From the NCBI GenBank assembly GCA_001752465.1, contig MDJB01000012.1, positions 1 to 64,000 on the forward strand: a DNA stretch of 64,000 bases, read 5' to 3'. A program made the translations under genes and the position numbers. Shown here one piece after another: positions 1 to 8,479 of this stretch. Source of the stretch: Haemophilus quentini (lineage in GTDB: Bacteria > Pseudomonadota > Gammaproteobacteria > Enterobacterales > Pasteurellaceae). Position 1 is the first letter of the stretch. Every line of letters begins with the position of its first letter. The notes beneath the pieces are model-generated. The model made no database searches, had not been told where the DNA came from, and saw only the letters and a program-made list of their open reading frames with translations.

Positions 1-755
1 TCATAAGCCGTTTTAACCGCTGCACTGGTTGCAACTGTGTCTGCACTATTGCTATCTACGGCAGAGGATTTTTTGCTGTTTTGGATGTAATTTTGCGAGA
101 CATTTAACTGTAATTGTGCAGTTTGTTGAGCAAGTTTTTTCCCCGCTTTCGCAGTGAGTGCAAGAGATTCACTTTCAAGGCCTGTGTCGTTGGTGAGTTG
201 GACTATGCCTTGTTGTTGCAAGGTTGCTTTAGCAATTTCGTGAGTGTGACCGCTTTCATCAAATCCATTTTGCGTTGTGGCAGTAATGGCTTTCGGTGCC
301 ATTTGTTGGCGAGTCACAAAAATCACACTGTGATCGATGGATAATGTCACTGCACTAGAGGATTCTACTTTTAAAATCATTCGTAGTACTTGGACTTTAC
401 CACTGCCACTACTTTCTGTTGGTTTAAAACTTTCAGGGCAGTTTGCGTAGGCAATGAGTTTGTTTTGTGCGTCAAATACGCCCATTTCTCGGATGTAAAA
501 ACCACCGATATTTTCAGGAATGGTTAATTCAACGATGACTTGTTTATTATTGCGAGGATCCAGAGAAACTGCACTTACAGGTGCGATGTGTGTTTGATGC
601 ACAAGTGCTGTGGCACTTGCTGTTGGTGTAACCGCTTGTCCATTGCCATCGCCCACAGCAAATTGAGTAAGTTGTAATGACTGCCCTTGGCTTAATGCCT
701 GAGCAAAAGCCCGTGTTCCGTAGTCGGTTAAGATTGCAAAATATTGTGATGCCAT
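1..755 (-). CDS. Tail fibre protein, N-terminal part (P2 gpH-like), cut by window edge
   Basis: The frame opens at 755 behind a good ribosome site (AGGAAT, five bases before ATG) and stays open to the left edge, giving about 251 residues. The N-terminus (MASQYFAILTDYG) and the following region, which attaches to the baseplate, resemble the phage tail-collar fibre N-terminal domain of P2 gpH-type fibres. A Gln/Ala-rich stretch follows near residues 190-250. It starts 8 bases after the gpI stop, the usual I-H order. The receptor-binding C-terminus is not visible, so host range cannot be judged. Confidence 0.85.
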   Translation of the reverse strand, partial: MASQYFAILTDYGTRAFAQALSQGQSLQLTQFAVGDGNGQAVTPTASATALVHQTHIAPVSAVSLDPRNNKQVIVELTIPENIGGFYIREMGVFDAQNKLIAYANCPESFKPTESSGSGKVQVLRMILKVESSSAVTLSIDHSVIFVTRQQMAPKAITATTQNGFDESGHTHEIAKATLQQQGIVQLTNDTGLESESLALTAKAGKKLAQQTAQLQLNVSQNYIQNSKKSSAVDSNSADTVATSAAVKTAY

Positions 756-763
756 AAATATTC

Positions 764-1303
764 CTATTGTGGATATACCGTGATGATTTCTCCCCACTGC
801 TGACCAACAAAGACACTAAGTGTCCCTGTTGGGGAGAGGGCGATAGCGAGCTGATTGAGATGTCTTGAGACGGGTTTAACATCGTTAATAAGCCGCACAA
901 GTTCGTTATAGGTTTGTTCATTTAAACCACTTTCAGACACTTCCACGGTTAAGCTAAATGTTCCTGGCGTGCCTTGTGGGTTGGTTTGAAACCATTCTTT
1001 CAGTTCAATAAGATAGCCTATTGGCTCAACCACACGTTTTACTGCGCCAATTGTGCCTTTGTGTTTGTGTACAAAATAAGATTGTTTAATCGCAATGCGT
1101 TTAACTTCTTCCGTCCAGTTTTCGTCCCATTTATCCACCGAAAACGCCCAAGCTAAATAAGGCAGTAAATTAGCAGGGCAGCGTTCAGGGTTGATTAAAT
1201 CTGCAATAACAATGGGATTTGCTACCGCACTTTTTAGAATTTCTGCCGCACGTTTTTCTAATGGGGTTGAGCCTATCGGCAGTAAATAATTAGTAATCAT
1301 CAC
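764..1303 (-). CDS. Baseplate/tail protein I (P2 gpI-like)
   Basis: A 179-residue protein, close to the usual gpI length, placed between J and the tail fibre as in P2. The N-terminal segment (LLPIGSTPLEKRAAE) and the central part with Trp-rich LPYLAWAFSVDKWDE are typical of the phage tail protein I family, which forms part of the baseplate wedge. The start overlaps the end of gpJ by 14 bases, so the two are probably translationally coupled. A second Met directly follows the first and either could initiate. Confidence 0.9.
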   Translation of the reverse strand: MMITNYLLPIGSTPLEKRAAEILKSAVANPIVIADLINPERCPANLLPYLAWAFSVDKWDENWTEEVKRIAIKQSYFVHKHKGTIGAVKRVVEPIGYLIELKEWFQTNPQGTPGTFSLTVEVSESGLNEQTYNELVRLINDVKPVSRHLNQLAIALSPTGTLSVFVGQQWGEIITVYPQ

Positions 1304-2204
1304 TTATCACGATCTCCAAATTAATTGCCGTGCAGTAGGCTGATTTTGAGCTTGGTAGCACAATGTCGGCGGTAGGCGAGATAAGCTCTACCCGCTGCAC
1401 CCCTTCTAAGTGTAATGCGGCATAAATACCCGATAGACTAATATCTCGCCCTAAACGGTGTTTTTCTTCGGTGTAAGCCGTCAATTTTTTTAGAGCTGCA
1501 GCTTTGATTGGCTCATATTCAGGGCCACGATAAAGATGTAATTTGGCGCGGATTTCGTAGGATTGGATCACCGCACTTTGGACAATAACGCGGTCGCCAA
1601 TAGGGCGGATGTCATCATCGTTAAGTTTTGCCCGAACCACATTTAAAAGACTTTCCTCTGCCTCGCCTTGTCCATTGCGACTTAAAATTGTCACGGTAAC
1701 ATTAGCGGGCTGAGGGGAAACCACCGACACATCTGCAACATCAGGGTGTGCAGAAAGTGCGTGGAAGATATAAGCAGAACGAGGACCCGCCACAGAAAGC
1801 CCCTCAAAGGCTAATTGCGTACGCAATCTTAATGAGGTGTCATCTTCTAAAATTTCGGGGATTTTAGGCGTAACATTATTATTCGCCTCTTGAATGACTT
1901 GTCTTTTTACATTGTAATTGGCTGCAATCACATCTAAATCTGAATCGCTTGCATAGGCTAACATTGTGGCTTTTGCCGCATTGTTGATGCGGTTTCTTTC
2001 CATCAGCTGTAGATAAACCACTTCTTGTAATAATTTTGTGATAGGCTCACTTTCTAAACTTAATCGTGCTTGCCAAAATGCTCTTTCATCTTGTGGGAAA
2101 AGTGCGATAAATTCCGCTTTTCTGTCTGCGAGCAAACTTTCAAAATCTAAATCTTCTAGCACTTTCGGTGCATCTAGTTTTGATAAATCGACTAATTCGC
2201 TCAT
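1290..2204 (-). CDS. Baseplate assembly protein J (P2 gpJ-like)
   Basis: This 304-residue protein matches the Baseplate_J family in length, position and features: an acidic N-terminus (LVDLSKLDAPKVLEDLDFE), a helical region with LMERNRINNAAKATMLAYAS near residues 85-105, and a C-terminus with GRDISLSGIYAALHLEGVQRV. In P2, gpJ builds the outer edge of the baseplate with gpI and gpW. It overlaps gpW by 4 bases and gpI by 14, a tightly packed late operon. Confidence 0.92.
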   Translation of the reverse strand: MSELVDLSKLDAPKVLEDLDFESLLADRKAEFIALFPQDERAFWQARLSLESEPITKLLQEVVYLQLMERNRINNAAKATMLAYASDSDLDVIAANYNVKRQVIQEANNNVTPKIPEILEDDTSLRLRTQLAFEGLSVAGPRSAYIFHALSAHPDVADVSVVSPQPANVTVTILSRNGQGEAEESLLNVVRAKLNDDDIRPIGDRVIVQSAVIQSYEIRAKLHLYRGPEYEPIKAAALKKLTAYTEEKHRLGRDISLSGIYAALHLEGVQRVELISPTADIVLPSSKSAYCTAINLEIVISDDY

Positions 2205-2539
2205 TGTTTATGTCCTAAAAATAGTTTTTCGTTGCGCATTTCTTGGTTATCTTTGCGACTGCGTGCGACATAACTTGCCACAATGCCACCTTCAACCAAC
2301 TCTGGTTTAAATTGTGTGATCTGTACGCGTGGTTCCCAACGATTAATCGCTGTAACAGCACACGCCGCCAGTTGTAATAACAATGTGTGGCTAATCGGGC
2401 GGTCAATTAGCAGAGGAATTAAACTGCCATATTCACGCCGCTGAATACGTGAACCAACTGGCGTTAGCAAAATATCGGCAATGGATTGTTTAATGTGGTC
2501 GCTTTCGTTTTTTAATGTTTCGCCAGTGTATCGATTCAT
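2201..2539 (-). CDS. Baseplate protein W (gp25-like lysozyme family)
   Basis: The likely start is the Met at 2539 (MNRYTGETLKNESDHIKQS), giving 112 residues. A longer in-frame reading exists but would overlap gpV, and the 112-residue form matches the gpW/gp25 family length. The segment DILLTPVGSRIQRREYGS near residues 22-39 is a hallmark of this family, whose members form the baseplate wedge and no longer act as enzymes. It begins one base after the gpV stop codon. Confidence 0.9.
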   Translation of the reverse strand: MNRYTGETLKNESDHIKQSIADILLTPVGSRIQRREYGSLIPLLIDRPISHTLLLQLAACAVTAINRWEPRVQITQFKPELVEGGIVASYVARSRKDNQEMRNEKLFLGHKQ

Positions 2540-2540
2540 G

Positions 2541-3140
2541 CTATGCCTTCGCGTTAGAGGTTCGTTGGCCATCGCCTTGTTCAACGTGAACGTGGTTTTG
2601 TAAACTAATTGAGCCACCTTTAATATCACCGCTTGCGGTCACACTGCCTTGTGTGCTGATATTGCCTTTTGTGGTGCTTGTGCCTGTGGTTGATAAAGAG
2701 CCGTCAATATTCACATTGCCTTTGATATTGATAGTAGGGCAGTCAATATCAATTTGATTAGCGACAGTAATACTGGCGGTTTTGATGCCTGTCACAACTA
2801 ATGCGCCACTTGATTGGTTATAGGTAATTTTGGCACCGTCAGCAAATTCAATAACGTGTTCGTCGGCTGAATGGCTAGGGCTGTTTTGAGTGTAAAGCCC
2901 AACTAATATGCAGGCAGTGGTAAATTCGCCACTAACCGATAACATCACACATTGTTCGCCCACCGTCGGCGGCGACCATGTTTTAGTTGTACCCGCACGA
3001 AGTGTGATGAATGGTAAAAATTCTGTCAGAATGTCACCGCTCTTTACACGAGCACGAGCGGTAGCGTGATTCACTTCAGCGATCACCCCAAAGCGGATAA
3101 TGTTGTCTAGTTTTCGTTGTAATTCAGCAGACATAGGCAT
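2541..3140 (-). CDS. Baseplate spike protein V (P2 gpV-like)
   Basis: A 199-residue protein. An N-terminal OB-fold-like region is followed by a repetitive beta-rich stretch (residues about 135-180, many short Gly/Ser/Thr/Ile repeats) and a C-terminal His-X-His at residues 183-185. In P2 gpV this His pair binds the iron ion at the tip of the membrane-piercing needle, so the apex appears conserved. Two nearby Met codons (3140, 3134) could start it and neither has a strong ribosome site. It leads the V-W-J-I baseplate cluster. Confidence 0.9.
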   Translation of the reverse strand: MPMSAELQRKLDNIIRFGVIAEVNHATARARVKSGDILTEFLPFITLRAGTTKTWSPPTVGEQCVMLSVSGEFTTACILVGLYTQNSPSHSADEHVIEFADGAKITYNQSSGALVVTGIKTASITVANQIDIDCPTINIKGNVNIDGSLSTTGTSTTKGNISTQGSVTASGDIKGGSISLQNHVHVEQGDGQRTSNAKA

Positions 3141-3217
3141 TCACAGTTAAAGAAAATGCCTTATTGTTGGCAATATTGTGTGGTGTGGCGAGTGGGGGAG
3201 AGTGTGGAATAATAGGT

Positions 3218-3245
3218 AACAAAAAAGGGCTTTCGCCCTTTTATT
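3218..3245. terminator. Bidirectional hairpin terminator, copy 1 of an exact 28-bp duplicate
   Basis: AAAAAAGGGC-TTTCG-CCCTTTTATT forms a short GC stem with A-run and T-run sides. It sits between gpV and the 58-codon gene. The whole 28 bases recur exactly at 3478-3505. Confidence 0.8.
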
Positions 3246-3250
3246 TTTTA

Positions 3251-3427
3251 TTACCTAATTGAATATGTTTGCGTTCTAGCATTTAATTGTGTGGCTCTAA
3301 GTTGCGCTTTTAAAATGGTTTGAACATTTGCCTTAATATCTTTGGCATTGTCACCCTTCACACGTTCGCCTTTTATTGGCGACGTGCGGTCAATAATTTC
3401 ACGAATAAAAGGTGCATTGTTGTTCAT
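3251..3427 (-). CDS. Small cargo-like gene of unknown function (58 aa)
   Basis: The start at 3427 is set by a strong ribosome site (AGGAGG, seven bases upstream); the frame could open further upstream without a ribosome site. The product is a basic, soluble 58-residue protein (MNNNAPFIREIIDRTSPIKG...) with no membrane segment or motif I recognise. It is bracketed by two identical 28-bp terminators, so it is transcriptionally insulated from the tail operon on both sides. That is the layout of a phage 'moron'. The lack of a visible domain leaves its role open. Confidence 0.55.
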   Translation of the reverse strand: MNNNAPFIREIIDRTSPIKGERVKGDNAKDIKANVQTILKAQLRATQLNARTQTYSIR

Positions 3428-3477
3428 TGATACCCTCCTATTTTTCGCCGATCCTAGCACTTCTATTTACAATAAAC

Positions 3478-3505
3478 AACAAAAAAGGGCTTTCGCCCTT
3501 TTATT
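3478..3505. terminator. Bidirectional hairpin terminator, copy 2 of the exact duplicate
   Basis: Same 28 bases as at 3218-3245. It overlaps the stop codon of the tape measure gene (3504-3506) and terminates or punctuates the tape measure transcript. Confidence 0.8.
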
Positions 3506-6278
3506 ATGCTCTGTCCCACATTGAACTTCTAGCCCTTGCTTGGCGTTGGTTTTCGATGCGTTGTATTTCTTTTGCCACTTGCTGTGCAATGGCTCGTTCG
3601 TCCATGCCTTGTGCAGCATTGACAGTAATATTTACGCTCATTGGTTGGCTGGTTTGTGCAATCATTGGACGAGCAGAAATGGGCGCACGAGTATCAACTT
3701 GCACAGGGGCGGCAGTTGCAACGCTGATACCTAAACCGCCCGCAATAAGTGCTTGTTTGCCGTAATTAAGGGCGTTGAGTGTATTGACGCCAAGGCGTGA
3801 TGTGGCTTCTTTGGTCATCACATATTCGCCACCGTGAACAATGCCCATTGGTTGATATTTGCCGCCATTGCCAGTGTAACCGCCAGACCAATTTTGACTT
3901 GGTAATTTTTTGCCGTTTGAACCAAAGCCAGTGAAATCTTTAAATGATTCCCAAGCACTTCCTACCGTTTCTTTTGTTGATTGCCAAGCGTTGCTCGAAG
4001 TGTTTTTTGTGCTTTCCCATGCACTAGATACACTATTTTTAATTCCCTCCCAACTTGGCATATTTTCAGAAATCCATTTAATACCATCCATTAATCGTGT
4101 TAATGGCGTCAGAATAAACTCAATCGCTTTCGCCATTCCATTTCCGAATTTTTTCCCTGCACTGGCTGCAGCTTCTAAATCTTCTTTAGTACTTTGTACT
4201 GGAGACAATAAATCAGTAAACCATTTTACCGCTTTTTCAATCCAGCCAACGACCACACCAAATGCAGTGCCAAGCGGTTGGAATTTTTCAAGGACGGGGG
4301 CGAGACCTGATTTTAAGCCCTCCCAAAAACCGCTGAAAAAGGCTTTAATAGGTTGCCAGTATTTATAAATTAATGTAGCAAGGGTCAATAAAGCTATCCC
4401 TAGTGGACTGATAGCCAGTGCAATTAATTTTAGCGGGGAAAGTAATCCTCTTAATATTAGCCGCCCTGTAGATGATAAATGTCCTGAAAATTTAGGAAGA
4501 ATTACATTTAGTTTGGATAAGCCTAAAAATAGCCGTGCAGCTGGATAGAGTATAAAACTTAAAGCAAGGCTTAATGCACCTAATAGACTTAAACTTCCCC
4601 CGATTACAGCTGCAGTTTTTGCTATAGTAGAGGTTAATTTAGGATGTTTATCAATCCACGTCTGGATTTTATCAAGCAAATAGCCAACTCCGTCCATTAA
4701 GCTAGTCATCGTATCTTTTAAACTGGCTCCTACAGAACTATTTACATTGAATAAACGATTTTTAAATAATTGCCATTTTGCTGATAAAGTAGTCATTCGG
4801 GTTTGGAATTCCCTAGCCATACTATTTTTAGCTTCTTCACTATTTGCCAGTTCAATTTGTCTGCGCCATTCTTCGGTATTGGCAACAAGCCCTGCTAATT
4901 GGGTATTATAATTTCCGCCTGCAATATCGCTAATTACGCCAGCCCGTAAATGTTTAGGCAATTTTTTTATTTTTTCAACAATCATCATTAACGTACCTTG
5001 AGCATCTTTTACCATTGCTTTTTGAATCGCTTTTGGATCTAAACCTAACGCTTTTAGTCCGTTATTAACGGGTTTCATTCTAGTGGCTTTACTTAGACGG
5101 TTGAACGTACTTTCGATTGCTTTGGCTGATGTACTGGCTTCGTTTCCTGCCGTTAATAAAGTTGAACCTAGTGCAGCAAGATTCTTTTCACTAATTTTGA
5201 CTAAATTACCAATTCCTGATGTGTTATTTAGGAAATTAATAATATCTGTCCCCTTTGAAATGGCATTATCATCTAAATAGTTAATAGTATCGGCTAGCTC
5301 TTTGGCATCTTTGGTGGTTAATTTAAAGTTTTTCTGTACTTTACCAAATAACTCTACTAATTCATCGGGGTTTTCTGCATCAAATGCTGTTGCCATTTGG
5401 GTATTTAAGCGAATAAAATCTTCCAATTCATTTTCCTGAATATCCATTCTCGCTGCAGCAGTAACCATGTCACCAATTTGATTTGTGGTAAGAGGTAATT
5501 CAGTTGAAAGCTGTTTAATCTTGTTTTTCCATTCATCGTATTTAGGGGTAAATTGTCCAAATTTGTCTTTTAGCCCTGGAACTTGGCGAGCAACCCCCGC
5601 CATAACATCTTCAAACGACATAAAATCTCGAATGGAATTGACAATTGGTGCAGTGATCGTTGTACCCGCAGCAGAGGCTTGGGCACCAATAATTTGTGCT
5701 TTTCCACTAATACTTTTGAGAGTTTCAACTTGCCCACGATATTGATTATAAGCAGCCTGCTTAGCGTTGAGTTTTTTCAATGCGGCTTCTTGATTTTTAA
5801 TTTGATCCGTTGCACTTTTGGTATTTTTCTGCAGTTCTCTTTGCTTTTGCGCGAGTTTTTCTGCAGAAATGCCTGATTTTGCTAATTCTTGGCGTGCTTG
5901 CTGTAATTTATTTGCTGCATCAATTTGTTCTTGCTTGAGTTTTTTTACCGCACTTTTCGCTTTCTCTACTTCCTTTTGAAGTCCTGCAGTAGGATGTTGA
6001 GCATTCTTCATATATTGAGCATAAGACGCTGCTTTTTGTTTGGCTTGCTCTAATTCTTGATTTAGTGAATCTAATTTTGATTTCAATGGGTTGATAGTAG
6101 AAGCATATTGTTTCATTGCAGCTTGATGCTGTTTATTTTGCTGATTTAGTTGCCGCTGAATCGATTTGCTTTCTTTTAGTTTTGCCGATAGCTCATGAAC
6201 GCTTTTAGATGCACTGCGAGCTGGAGCAGACATTTTATCAATGGCATTTAATAAGACGGTAAGTTGTAAATTATTCAT
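3504..6278 (-). CDS. Tail tape measure protein (P2 gpT-like)
   Basis: At 924 residues this is the longest protein of the prophage. Residues about 20-185 are a long Gln/Lys/Ala-rich coiled coil. A conserved tape-measure core follows (residues about 205-480, with repeated TAAARM/TAGNEAS-like helices). Hydrophobic segments lie near 555-660, and a Gly-rich C-terminal part contains the GGYTGNGGKYQPMGIVHGGEYVM segment typical of tape measures. It sets tail length and enters the host membrane during DNA delivery. It lies upstream of V here, unlike P2 where T follows the sheath and tube genes. Confidence 0.93.
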   Translation of the reverse strand: MNNLQLTVLLNAIDKMSAPARSASKSVHELSAKLKESKSIQRQLNQQNKQHQAAMKQYASTINPLKSKLDSLNQELEQAKQKAASYAQYMKNAQHPTAGLQKEVEKAKSAVKKLKQEQIDAANKLQQARQELAKSGISAEKLAQKQRELQKNTKSATDQIKNQEAALKKLNAKQAAYNQYRGQVETLKSISGKAQIIGAQASAAGTTITAPIVNSIRDFMSFEDVMAGVARQVPGLKDKFGQFTPKYDEWKNKIKQLSTELPLTTNQIGDMVTAAARMDIQENELEDFIRLNTQMATAFDAENPDELVELFGKVQKNFKLTTKDAKELADTINYLDDNAISKGTDIINFLNNTSGIGNLVKISEKNLAALGSTLLTAGNEASTSAKAIESTFNRLSKATRMKPVNNGLKALGLDPKAIQKAMVKDAQGTLMMIVEKIKKLPKHLRAGVISDIAGGNYNTQLAGLVANTEEWRRQIELANSEEAKNSMAREFQTRMTTLSAKWQLFKNRLFNVNSSVGASLKDTMTSLMDGVGYLLDKIQTWIDKHPKLTSTIAKTAAVIGGSLSLLGALSLALSFILYPAARLFLGLSKLNVILPKFSGHLSSTGRLILRGLLSPLKLIALAISPLGIALLTLATLIYKYWQPIKAFFSGFWEGLKSGLAPVLEKFQPLGTAFGVVVGWIEKAVKWFTDLLSPVQSTKEDLEAAASAGKKFGNGMAKAIEFILTPLTRLMDGIKWISENMPSWEGIKNSVSSAWESTKNTSSNAWQSTKETVGSAWESFKDFTGFGSNGKKLPSQNWSGGYTGNGGKYQPMGIVHGGEYVMTKEATSRLGVNTLNALNYGKQALIAGGLGISVATAAPVQVDTRAPISARPMIAQTSQPMSVNITVNAAQGMDERAIAQQVAKEIQRIENQRQARARSSMWDRA

Positions 6279-6346
6279 TTTTATTCACTTTACTATTGAC
6301 AAGATTAATTATTTAGCTCAATAATCGAGTAAGCAAAGGGGGAAAT

Positions 6347-6607
6347 ATGATTGCAATACTTTCATTATTTATTCTGTCTGTTGGCTTACTTGGGCTTGCA
6401 ATTGGTTTTGGTGTAATTGCAGTGCCTTGGTTTGTTTCTCTGATCATTGCTGCTCCAGCTATTTTCATTTATATGTTGATGATTGGCTCAGTATTGTGGC
6501 TTGTCGAAGTTAATTTTTTTCTCGGTATGGCTGCATTAGCTGTTTATGCCTATTGGATACACATCATTCGCAAACACCTCAAATCTAAAGACTTAATTTC
6601 TCAATAA
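6347..6607 (+). CDS. Small hydrophobic membrane protein, opposite-strand insertion
   Basis: An 86-residue protein on the strand opposite to all neighbouring tail genes, with its own ribosome site (AAAGGGGGAAAT before ATG). It is almost entirely hydrophobic: two or three membrane segments (about residues 3-27, 31-52 and 54-75) and a basic C-terminal tail (RKHLKSKD). Its 3' end overlaps the 3' end of gpS by 23 bases in a convergent manner. Opposite-strand membrane proteins inside late operons are often lysogenic-conversion or superinfection-exclusion genes; that role is inference only. Confidence 0.65.
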   Translation: MIAILSLFILSVGLLGLAIGFGVIAVPWFVSLIIAAPAIFIYMLMIGSVLWLVEVNFFLGMAALAVYAYWIHIIRKHLKSKDLISQ

Positions 6608-7043
6608 TTAAATCTTCAATCATTTCAATATCTTCTTCTGTAAAGCCCAGTAATTCACGCTGGGCATATAACACCTTGAAATCTTTATATTTAGATGGGC
6701 TGGAGCTTAAACCGTATTGATGTACTGCAGCAATCGCAGCATCTCCACCATTAAAACCCACTGAAACTTCGTTACCATTTGACCGCACTTTTAAATGTCG
6801 AGCGGTGCGAAGTTTGGCGAACATGGCTTTGCGTTTGATTCGCCCTTTCTTTTTTCTAAATTCTTTACGTGGTTTTCTCGGTTCAAAGGCAGAACCATCG
6901 GGATTTTGTTGGCGTGCAATTCGGTTCGATTGGCTTTTTCGTAAGGCTTGCCCGATTTTTCGCCCAAGTTGTCTACGTGCCTGCGGAGAAAGATTGGCAA
7001 TAAATGCGGTCAATTTTGCCTGAACTTCTTCTACTGTTGCCAT
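6585..7043 (-). CDS. Tail completion protein S (virion morphogenesis family)
   Basis: A 152-residue basic protein with MATVEEVQAKLTAFIANLSPQ at the start and the segment SQSNRIARQQNPDGSAFEPRK near residues 37-55, both characteristic of the P2 gpS / phage virion morphogenesis family. It helps complete the tail before head joining. Its ATG shares a base with the gpR stop region (4-base-type overlap at 7043), so R and S are coupled. Confidence 0.88.
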   Translation of the reverse strand: MATVEEVQAKLTAFIANLSPQARRQLGRKIGQALRKSQSNRIARQQNPDGSAFEPRKPRKEFRKKKGRIKRKAMFAKLRTARHLKVRSNGNEVSVGFNGGDAAIAAVHQYGLSSSPSKYKDFKVLYAQRELLGFTEEDIEMIEDLIIEKLSL

Positions 7044-7513
7044 TAGACGATATCCCCCTCAAAAATTGGCGAATCCCAGTTTTCCAAATAGACTTTTACT
7101 CGGGTTGGTTCGTCCCATACTGGTTCTTTTGCGTAATGGATCTGTACGTTATTCCCGTCTTTTTTCGACACGACACGTTCAGTGAGTTGGATTTCGAAAC
7201 TAATGTCAGCGGTGTGGTTATTGTTGTAATCTACTTGGAATTTAAAGGCATTTTCTCGAATTTGCGGATTTTCGAATATTTCAGGTTGATTTGTGCGTAG
7301 ATAAGCCAGCATTGGCACAATCAAGGCGGCAATATCGCCTGCATAATCAGTCACTACAACATTGAGTGTATAACGATATTCAAAACTAAATGATGCGGCA
7401 CCCGTTGCGACGATTTGCCCACCGTCCACATAAAGTTGTAGATGATCGGGATTTTTTACAAAATCGGGGTGACTTTGTTCAAGGATTTTGCGCAGTTGGT
7501 TGGGCTTTTTCAT
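7043..7513 (-). CDS. Tail completion protein R (P2 gpR-like)
   Basis: A 156-residue protein starting MKKPNQLRKILEQSHPDFVKNP, a recognisable P2 gpR start. It lies directly upstream of S as in P2. gpR acts late in tail assembly at the head-proximal end. Its start lies inside the end of the upstream secreted-protein gene (35-base overlap), so translation may be coupled. Confidence 0.88.
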   Translation of the reverse strand: MKKPNQLRKILEQSHPDFVKNPDHLQLYVDGGQIVATGAASFSFEYRYTLNVVVTDYAGDIAALIVPMLAYLRTNQPEIFENPQIRENAFKFQVDYNNNHTADISFEIQLTERVVSKKDGNNVQIHYAKEPVWDEPTRVKVYLENWDSPIFEGDIV

Positions 7514-7742
7514 TTTGCGTATCTCTGCAAATTAATGGACGGTTATCTTTATCCACTGCCACAGTCAAATGTCCATTGTCTGTCATCAAATAACCGACTT
7601 GATGAATGCAAACTTCTGTAATTCTTCCATCAGGATAATTTGAATATCTACCAAATGCGGTATCTCTAAATGGCACGGTGTAGGTATTTGCTAAACAAGG
7701 CAATGCGGCAGTGATAGCAAGGAAAAGTGTGGTTCTTCTCAT
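7479..7742 (-). CDS. Small secreted protein of unknown function in the lysis-tail junction
   Basis: An 87-residue protein with a clear signal peptide (MRRTTLFLAITAALPCLANT, cleavage likely after the Ala near residue 18). The mature part has two cysteines (about residues 45 and 71) that could form a disulfide in the periplasm. It follows the zinc-finger gene with a 4-base overlap and precedes R. I do not recognise the family. A periplasmic role, for example in lysis or exclusion, is only suggested by position and export signal. Confidence 0.6.
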   Translation of the reverse strand: MRRTTLFLAITAALPCLANTYTVPFRDTAFGRYSNYPDGRITEVCIHQVGYLMTDNGHLTVAVDKDNRPLICRDTQNEKAQPTAQNP

Positions 7743-7954
7743 TTTTTGAAATTCCGTTGTTGCATTTCAAATCTTTGTTGGCAAGCTACGCAACGTGTTA
7801 CGCCTTGAATCATTTGTCTGCGCTTTTCTGGGATGGGTGCATCGCAATCTTCACAATAAAGGCGACTTACTGCTTTAAAAGTGCGGTGTTTTTTCAAGGC
7901 GATTTCACGTTGCATTTCTTCGAGCTGTTGTGCTCGGTCGAATTGATCTGTCAT
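7739..7954 (-). CDS. TraR/DksA-type zinc finger protein
   Basis: A 71-residue protein with Cys34-X2-Cys37 and Cys55-X2-Cys58, the four-Cys zinc finger of small TraR/DksA-like phage proteins. An N-terminal helix with acidic residues (EEMQREIALKK) precedes it. TraR-type proteins enter the RNA polymerase secondary channel and mimic DksA plus ppGpp; here that would tune host transcription during late growth. It overlaps both neighbours by 4 bases, in a lysis-operon position common in P2-like phages. Confidence 0.85.
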   Translation of the reverse strand: MTDQFDRAQQLEEMQREIALKKHRTFKAVSRLYCEDCDAPIPEKRRQMIQGVTRCVACQQRFEMQQRNFKK

Positions 7955-8214
7955 GGCTGTTCCTTTTTATTAAATTCATCCATGCATTTTTTTAAACTTG
8001 AGTTCTCGATAATGCACAAATCAAGGTGGTGCTGTGTCTGTAAATAGGCTTCGGCTAATTCGCCATTGGTGCGAATTTGTGGCGAATATGCACTGCACTC
8101 TGTGGTTTGCGGACAAAGAATCGGTGATTTAATGACTTCCTGTTGAGTTGAGCACGCGTTTAACATCATCAGGCAAAGGGCGGTCAGCCCAATCTTGGTT
8201 TGATTTAAGTACAT
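7951..8214 (-). CDS. Outer-membrane spanin lipoprotein (Rz1/LysC-like)
   Basis: An 87-residue protein with a lipobox (LNA-Cys21) after a hydrophobic signal, so the mature protein would be a lipidated outer-membrane subunit. Its first 86 bases lie in another frame inside the end of the inner spanin gene, the diagnostic nested layout of Rz/Rz1 pairs. With the inner spanin it joins inner and outer membranes in the last step of lysis. Confidence 0.85.
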   Translation of the reverse strand: MYLNQTKIGLTALCLMMLNACSTQQEVIKSPILCPQTTECSAYSPQIRTNGELAEAYLQTQHHLDLCIIENSSLKKCMDEFNKKEQP

Positions 8215-8479
8215 TTTTTAAATCCTGTGTTTGTTGATTTTGGTTTGCTTTGAGGTTATTTACGGCTTGGATGAGCTGTGCTTGCTGTTCGGCAAATTGT
8301 TGCACGCTATGATTTAACTCAATGTAAGAGTTTTGCCATTTCAGTTTTAGCTGTTCTTCTTTAAGCATTTCTTTTCGCCAATAATTCGCCTCAAATCCCA
8401 GGAAAATAATGAGGAGTACAAGCAATATTGGCCCGATAAGTAAAATGCCTCGTTCTTTGGCGGTTAAGAAATTAAACAT
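8129..8479 (-). CDS. Inner-membrane spanin (Rz/LysB-like)
   Basis: A 116-residue protein with one N-terminal membrane segment (residues about 11-29) and a long Gln/Lys/Asn-rich coiled coil (about 35-95), the usual i-spanin design. It overlaps the endolysin gene by 16 bases and contains the start of the o-spanin gene out of frame. It acts after peptidoglycan degradation to fuse the membranes. Confidence 0.87.
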   Translation of the reverse strand: MFNFLTAKERGILLIGPILLVLLIIFLGFEANYWRKEMLKEEQLKLKWQNSYIELNHSVQQFAEQQAQLIQAVNNLKANQNQQTQDLKNVLKSNQDWADRPLPDDVKRVLNSTGSH

